From Streptomyces cellulosae (GTDB lineage: Bacteria; Actinomycetota; Actinomycetes; Streptomycetales; Streptomycetaceae): DNA of 64,000 bases. The DNA is taken from NCBI GenBank assembly GCA_014655195.1, contig BNBH01000031.1, forward strand, positions 31,392 to 95,391, given 5' to 3'. The notes below the pieces were generated by a model. It saw only the letters and a list, made by a program, of their open reading frames with translations, ran no database searches and had not been told where the DNA came from. The position numbers were made by a program, and so were the translations under genes. Below, piece by piece: positions 59,773-64,000 of this stretch (position 1 is the first letter of the stretch; each line of letters opens with the position of its first letter).

Positions 59773-60564
59773 TTACGCCGTCTCGTACGGCAGCAGTTCG
59801 GGGCGCTTGGGCGGCAGGCCGTCGCCCGAGGAGCGGCCGGTGAGCCGGCGGCCGATCCACGGCAGCAGGTGCCGCCGCGCGAACCGTACGTCCTCGGCGC
59901 GGCGCGCCACCCAGTGCGGCGGCAGCGTCGCCTCCGGGGGCAGGTGCCACTCGGGGTCCTCCGCCGGGTAGCCGAGGCTCTGCCACACCGCCTCCGCGAC
60001 CCTGCGGTGCCCCTCGCCGGTGAGGTGCAGCCGGTCCACGTCCCACAGCCGTGGGTCGCCGAGCGCGGGCGCGCCGTACAGGTCGACCACCACCGCGTCG
60101 TGCCGGGCCGCCAGCTCGTCGACGACCGTGAACAGCGCCTCCATGCGGGGGCGGAAGCGCTCCAGCACCGGTCCCTGGCGGCCCGGGCTGCGCATCAGCA
60201 CCAACTGCTTGCAGTGCGGGGCCAGCCGCTCCACGGCCTCGGTGAGGAGGTTGCGCACCCGCCCCATGTCGCACTTGGGGCGCAGGGTGTCGTTCAGGCC
60301 GCCGACCAGGGTGATCACGTCGGCGCCCATGGCCGCCGCCCGGCCGACCTGCTCGTCGACGATCTGCTGGATCAGCTTGCCGCGCACCGCGAGGTTGGCG
60401 TACCGGAAGCCGGGCGTGACCGCGGCCATCCGGGCCGCGAGCAGGTCGGCCCAGCCGCGGTAGGTGCCGTCGGGCAGCAGGTCCGACATGCCTTCGGTGA
60501 AGGAGTCACCCAGGGCCACGAGGCTGGTATGGGCGGGGGTGCTGGGGGCGGGGTTCGTCTGCAT
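59773..60564 (-). CDS. SGNH/GDSL-family hydrolase
   Basis: A 263-aa SGNH hydrolase: block I VALGDSFTEGMSD with the nucleophile Ser, block II Gly in YANLAVRGKLIQQ, block III GGLNDTL (Asn), and block V DVDRLHLTGEGHRRVAEAV with Asp/His. No signal peptide or membrane segment, so it is probably cytoplasmic and cleaves an ester or acyl-CoA. ATG 60564; an upstream ATG would add nine residues. Its gene lies upstream of purB in the same direction, 73 bp before the purB start. Confidence 0.88.
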   Translation of the reverse strand: MQTNPAPSTPAHTSLVALGDSFTEGMSDLLPDGTYRGWADLLAARMAAVTPGFRYANLAVRGKLIQQIVDEQVGRAAAMGADVITLVGGLNDTLRPKCDMGRVRNLLTEAVERLAPHCKQLVLMRSPGRQGPVLERFRPRMEALFTVVDELAARHDAVVVDLYGAPALGDPRLWDVDRLHLTGEGHRRVAEAVWQSLGYPAEDPEWHLPPEATLPPHWVARRAEDVRFARRHLLPWIGRRLTGRSSGDGLPPKRPELLPYETA

Positions 60565-60634
60565 GGCGACAGAAATGGTAGCCCCTGGCACATACCCGCC
60601 GGTCGGTCGCCTTCCGTTCGACGGGCACAGCCCC

Positions 60635-61648
60635 TCAGGTCCGCTGTCCGAACAGCTCCCGCAGGACGTCCTCCATCGTCACCAGCCCCGCCATCCGCCC
60701 GTCGTCGCCGATCACGGCCGCCAGATGCGTGCGGCTGCGGCGCATCGCGGTGAGGACGTCGTCCAGGGGCGTGCTCTCGCGGACCCGCGCGATCGCCCGC
60801 ATGTCCCGGAGCCGGAACGGCATGTCCCTGGGGGAGGCGTCCAGGGCGTCCTTGACGTGCAGGTAGCCGACGATCCGCCGCTGCTCGTCCACCACCGGGA
60901 ACCGCGAGAAGCCGGACTCCGCCGAGAGCCGCTCCAGCTCCTCCGGGGTGATGCCCACGCGCGCGTAGACCACCCGCTCCAGCGGCAGCACCACGTCCCG
61001 CACCGGACGCCGGCCCAGTTCCAGCGCGTCGTGGAGCCGCTCACGGGCCCGGTCGTCGATCAGGCCCGCCTCCCCGGAGTCCTTCACGATCTGCGCCAGC
61101 TCGGCGTCCGAGAAGGACGCGGCCACCTCGTCCCGCGTCTCCACCCGCAGCAGCCGCAGCAGCGTGTTGGCGAAGGCGTTGATCGTGAAGATCACCGGGC
61201 GCAGCGCACGGGACAGCGCCACCAGCGGCGGGCCCAGCAGCAGCGCGCTGCGCACCGGCTCGGCGAGGGCGATGTTCTTCGGCACCATCTCGCCCAGCAG
61301 CATGTGCAGATACGTGGCGAGCGTCAGCGCGATCACGAACGACACCGCGTGCCCGGCGCCCTCGGGGACGCCCACCGCGTGGAACACCGGTTCCAGCAGA
61401 TGCGCGATGGCCGGCTCGGCGACGATGCCGAGCACCAGGGTGCACAGCGTGATGCCCAGCTGCGCCGCCGCCAGCAGCGCCGACACGTGCTCGAGCCCCC
61501 ACAGCACCCGCTTGGCGCGCCGGTCGCCCTCGTCCGCGTAGGGCTCGATCTGGCTGCGGCGCACCGAGATCAGGGCGAACTCGGCGCCGACGAAGAAGGC
61601 GTTGGCGACCAGCGTGGCCAGGCCGATCAGCAGTTGCACGGCGGTCAT
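60635..61648 (-). CDS. CNNM/CBS-domain transporter-like protein (HlyC/CorC family)
   Basis: A 337-aa membrane protein: N-terminal CNNM domain of about four helices (FVGAEFALISVRRSQIEPYADEGD; LGITLCTLVLGIVAEPAIAHLL; MLLGEMVPKNIALAEP), then two CBS domains at about 200-330. The family handles Mg2+/Co2+ or cation export. It lacks the C-terminal CorC_HlyC domain its upstream partner has. Its start overlaps the partner's stop by 4 bp (ATGA), so the two are coupled and may form a heterodimer. Confidence 0.92.
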   Translation of the reverse strand: MTAVQLLIGLATLVANAFFVGAEFALISVRRSQIEPYADEGDRRAKRVLWGLEHVSALLAAAQLGITLCTLVLGIVAEPAIAHLLEPVFHAVGVPEGAGHAVSFVIALTLATYLHMLLGEMVPKNIALAEPVRSALLLGPPLVALSRALRPVIFTINAFANTLLRLLRVETRDEVAASFSDAELAQIVKDSGEAGLIDDRARERLHDALELGRRPVRDVVLPLERVVYARVGITPEELERLSAESGFSRFPVVDEQRRIVGYLHVKDALDASPRDMPFRLRDMRAIARVRESTPLDDVLTAMRRSRTHLAAVIGDDGRMAGLVTMEDVLRELFGQRT

Positions 61649-63036
61649 CGGCGGGTCCCCGGGTCGTCATGGGCGTCGGCGGACGAGGTCCCGTCGCCGT
61701 CGGGCTTTCCGTCGCCGTCCGGAGTCCCGTCGTGGAGGGGCGCCCGCAGCAGCACGCGCGCCGCGCGGCGGCCCGAGGCGTCCGCGACCTCCAGACGCCA
61801 GCCGGCCACCTCCACGGCGTCCCCGGTCTCCGGTATCCGGCCCAGCTGGGCGGCGACCAGCCCGGCCAGCGTCTCGTACGGCCCCTCCGGGGCGCGCAGC
61901 CCCACCCGGGCCAACTGGTCCAGGCGCGCGGAGCCGTCGGCGGAGAACAGCTCGCGGTCGTCCTCGTCCACACCCGCCCGGGCCAGGTCGGGCGTCTCGT
62001 GCGGGTCGTGCTCGTCGCGGACCTCGCCGACGACCTCCTCCACGATGTCCTCCAGGGTGGCCACGCCCGCCGTGCCGCCGTACTCGTCGATGACCACGGC
62101 CATGGTGCGGCGACCGGACAGCCGGTCGAGGAGCCGGTCGACGGTGAGCGACTCGGGCACCAGCAGCGGTTCGCGCATCACCTCCGACACGGGCACCTCG
62201 GGACGGCGCTCGGCGGGCAGCGCGAGCACGTCCTTCACGTGCGCCGTGCCGACGACCCGGTCCAGCGTCTCGCGGTACACGGGGAACCGGGACAACCCGG
62301 TCGCCCGGGTCGCGTTGGCGACGTCCTCACAGGTCGCGCTCTCCTCCAGGGCGATGACCTGGACGCGGGGCGTCATCACGTTCTCCGCCGTCAGGTCGGC
62401 CAGGTTCAGCGTGCGGACGAACAGCTCCGCGGTGTCCGGCTCCAGGGCGCCCTCCTTGGCGGAGTGCCGGGCCAGCGCGGCCAGCTCCTGGGGGCTGCGC
62501 GCCGACTCCAGCTCCTCGGCGGGCTCCAGCCCGATCCGGCGCACCATCCGGTTGGCCGAGTTGTTCAAATGGGTGATGAACGGGCGGAACGCGGAGCTGA
62601 ACCAGCGCTGGGCGTTGCCCACCCGCTTGGCGACGGCGAGAGGCGAGGAGATCGCCCAGTTCTTCGGCACCAGCTCGCCGACGACCATCAGGAACACCGT
62701 CGACAGGCCGGTGCCGATCACCAGCGCCAGCGAGCGGGCCAGCGACTCCGAGGCGCCGAGGTCCCGCAGCGGGCCTCTGATCAGCGCGGCGATCGACGGC
62801 TCGGAGAGCATGCCGACCACCAGGTTGGTGACGGTGATGCCGAGCTGCGCCCCGGAGAGCTGGAAGGTCAGGCTGCGTACGGCCTTGAGCGCGCCGGCGG
62901 CGCCGCGCTCGCCGCGCTCCACCGCCCGCTCCAGCTCGGCCCGCTCGACCGTGGTGAGGGAGAACTCGGCCGCCACGAACGCCCCGCACAGCAGCGACAG
63001 CAGGATCGCCGCCAGCAGGAGGAGCACTTCGGTCAT
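61645..63036 (-). CDS. CNNM/CBS-domain transporter-like protein with CorC domain
   Basis: A 463-aa member of the HlyC/CorC family: CNNM helices (FVAAEFSLTTVERAELERAVERGE; LGITVTNLVVGMLSEPSIAALI; VVGELVPKNWAISSPLAVAKR), CBS pair at about 210-330 (NVMTPRVQVIALEESATCEDVA; SEVMREPLLVPESLTVDRLLD) and a C-terminal CorC_HlyC transporter-associated domain (FSADGSARLDQLARVGL...). It is predicted to export divalent cations. It is first in the two-gene operon, ATG 63036, with a Gly/Asp-rich tail. Confidence 0.93.
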   Translation of the reverse strand: MTEVLLLLAAILLSLLCGAFVAAEFSLTTVERAELERAVERGERGAAGALKAVRSLTFQLSGAQLGITVTNLVVGMLSEPSIAALIRGPLRDLGASESLARSLALVIGTGLSTVFLMVVGELVPKNWAISSPLAVAKRVGNAQRWFSSAFRPFITHLNNSANRMVRRIGLEPAEELESARSPQELAALARHSAKEGALEPDTAELFVRTLNLADLTAENVMTPRVQVIALEESATCEDVANATRATGLSRFPVYRETLDRVVGTAHVKDVLALPAERRPEVPVSEVMREPLLVPESLTVDRLLDRLSGRRTMAVVIDEYGGTAGVATLEDIVEEVVGEVRDEHDPHETPDLARAGVDEDDRELFSADGSARLDQLARVGLRAPEGPYETLAGLVAAQLGRIPETGDAVEVAGWRLEVADASGRRAARVLLRAPLHDGTPDGDGKPDGDGTSSADAHDDPGTRR

Positions 63037-63195
63037 CGGGTCACCTCCGTCCCATCGTCGGACACGACGGGGTCGGACGCGCGGTGTCGGCGGCAATCGG
63101 AGGCGGGCCCACGGGCGGTGACACGACCTTTCACGGAGGGCCGGGCGGCTCTCGCGGGACGGAGGAGGGGCAGGGACCGGCCGGCGGGCCGTGGA

Positions 63196-63633
63196 TCACC
63201 CGGTGAGGTGCTTCACCCAGCGCCGCCAGCGTTCCTCGGGCGCATACCCCGCCGCGCCCCACGCATGATGGGCGGTCTCGTTGCGCTGCAGCACCATGGC
63301 GTCCGCGCGGCGCCCGCCGAGCGCCGTGAACCGCTCCTCCGCGGCGGCCAGCAGCGCCGTGGCGACGCCCTGGCGGCGGTGGCCCGGGTGCACGGCCAGG
63401 CGGTACAGATGGCACCGCCAGCCGTCGAAGCCCGCGATCACCGTGCCGGCCAGCTCACCGTCCAGCTCGGCGAGGATCAGCGCCTCGGGGTCGCGGGAGA
63501 CCAGCCGCTCCACGCCGGCCCGGTCGTCGCTGATGCTCGTGCCCTCGGCGGCCGTCCTCCAGAAGGCCAGCACGGCGTCGAGGTCGCCGGGGCCGGCGGC
63601 CCGGATCCGAAGTGCGCTCGTGAGTTCACTCAT
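63196..63633 (-). CDS. GNAT-family N-acetyltransferase
   Basis: A 145-aa GNAT: LRIRAAGPGDLDAVLAFWR, the acetyl-CoA loop VHPGHRRQGVATALLAAAEE (Q/RxxGxA) and the C-terminal RNETAHHAWGAAGYAPEERWRRW strand. Small GNATs of this kind acetylate unknown amines. ATG 63633. A GC-rich repeat region and an IS110 tail lie upstream, so its promoter is close to mobile DNA. Confidence 0.88.
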   Translation of the reverse strand: MSELTSALRIRAAGPGDLDAVLAFWRTAAEGTSISDDRAGVERLVSRDPEALILAELDGELAGTVIAGFDGWRCHLYRLAVHPGHRRQGVATALLAAAEERFTALGGRRADAMVLQRNETAHHAWGAAGYAPEERWRRWVKHLTG

Positions 63634-63919
63634 ACGGCCGATCCCAGCACGGCCGAAGGGGGGTGATCACGGAATTCCACGATGCGGACCGCCCGCCGGG
63701 GTGGGCCCCGGCGGGCGGATCTGCCTGGGGGTCTGGGCCCGGGCGGGCCTGCGGCGAAGTGGGTCTGCGCCCGGGTGGGCCTGCGGTGGGGTCGGCGTCC
63801 GGCCGGGGCGGACCCACAGCGGGGTAGCCAGGGGGTGCGGGCCCCCGGCCGGGCGGGCCTGCGGCGGGGTGGGCCCACAGCGGGGTGGGCCCCGGGGGGG
63901 GGTGCCTCTATGTCCTTCG
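63634..63919. repeat. Degenerate GC-rich repeats and a 13-bp hairpin
   Basis: No gene. From about 63736 to 63897 there are several imperfect copies of gggcgggcctgcggcg and gggcccacagcggggt. A perfect 13-bp hairpin, ccgcccgccgggg (63689-63701) with ccccggcgggcgg (63706-63718) and loop tggg, lies near the GNAT end. It would stop transcription coming from the insertion element. Confidence 0.6.
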
Positions 63920-64000
63920 TCAAGCGAGTCGGGGGCTTCTCGGTTCGTAGAAGGTTCCGTCGCGGAGCATGGCGAACAGGACGCTGGTGCGGTGGCGGGC
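63920..64000 (-). mobile_element. IS110-family transposase, C-terminal end
   Basis: The last 81 bp encode, on the minus strand, the final 26 residues of a transposase (ARHRTSVLFAMLRDGTFYEP, then RSPRLA and TGA at 63922-63920). This ending is typical of IS110-type transposases of Streptomyces. The rest of the element lies beyond the window. IS110 members lack obvious terminal inverted repeats, and none is visible here. Confidence 0.72.

Noticed and set aside
1..64000. tRNA, rRNA or biosynthetic gene cluster
   Set aside because: No cloverleaf-type or rRNA sequence was seen, and no PKS, NRPS or terpene core enzyme is present.

Overview
The window is a high-G+C (roughly 73% by eye) actinobacterial chromosome segment. 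Gene content and order, pervasive GTG starts, GC-rich third codon positions and the near absence of TTA codons point to Streptomyces. The cluster of ung, two tandem SDR reductases, lnt, uppP, a divergent third EF-Tu (tuf3), sbcD/sbcC, a phoD-type phosphatase and purB resembles the left-centre part of the S. coelicolor chromosome in reverse order. That is recall and inference, not a search result. I see no biosynthetic cluster, prophage, CRISPR array, tRNA or rRNA. The only mobile DNA is the tail of an IS110-type transposase at the right edge.

Layout. 1-4.9 kb: end of a MocR-type regulator, an EamA exporter divergent from its likely LysR regulator, an FMN-binding-fold protein, a Rieske lipoprotein, and a two-gene HipA-like kinase/DUF3037 unit. 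4.9-13.4 kb: a gene-free stretch, an Excalibur surface protein, two SDR reductases behind a good promoter and TetR-like palindrome, a peptide-binding lipoprotein, ung, and small or hypothetical genes. 13.4-25.2 kb: a relic of a flavin monooxygenase, a Gfo/Idh/MocA oxidoreductase, lnt, SnoaL-like and SDR proteins, a 59-aa gene with a TTA codon, uppP, an HxlR regulator divergent from a thiolase, a TVP38 membrane protein, an AlkD-like protein, and tuf3 preceded by a short leader ORF and hairpin. 25.2-35.3 kb: a cluster of 19-bp dispersed repeats, an MFS exporter, membrane and cyclic-nucleotide-binding proteins, DedA, two hexapeptide-repeat proteins, an XRE-cupin regulator, a YbaK-like deacylase, pobA, a CoA-binding protein, and a degenerate cysteinyl-tRNA-synthetase-like protein overlapping a SixA-type phosphatase. 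35.3-46.4 kb: YigZ, SbcD-SbcC, two Lrp/AsnC regulators each divergent from a putative target (a rhodanese and a methionine gamma-lyase-like enzyme), an Imm21-type protein, an SDR and a DUF885 peptidase-like protein. 46.4-57.2 kb: an ACT-GNAT protein, phoD with a PHO box, a hydrolase divergent from an ECF41 sigma factor, a GntR regulator with a dasR-like operator, a ROK regulator, and a two-component pair divergent from an ABC exporter. 57.2 kb to the end: a hypothetical protein, a mug-type glycosylase translationally coupled to purB, an SGNH hydrolase, a CNNM/CBS pair, a GNAT and the IS110 end.

Most genes are single units or two-gene operons with 4-bp stop/start overlaps (HipA-like/DUF3037, CysRS-like/SixA, sbcD/sbcC, purB/mug, the CNNM pair). 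Several convergent gene ends carry perfect GC-rich hairpins. Others carry copies of a dispersed repeat whose two orientations fold into a long hairpin. The most interesting items are the tuf3 leader with its attenuator-like hairpin, the dispersed repeat family, the GntR promoter/operator, the HipA-like/DUF3037 unit and the degenerate CysRS-like protein.
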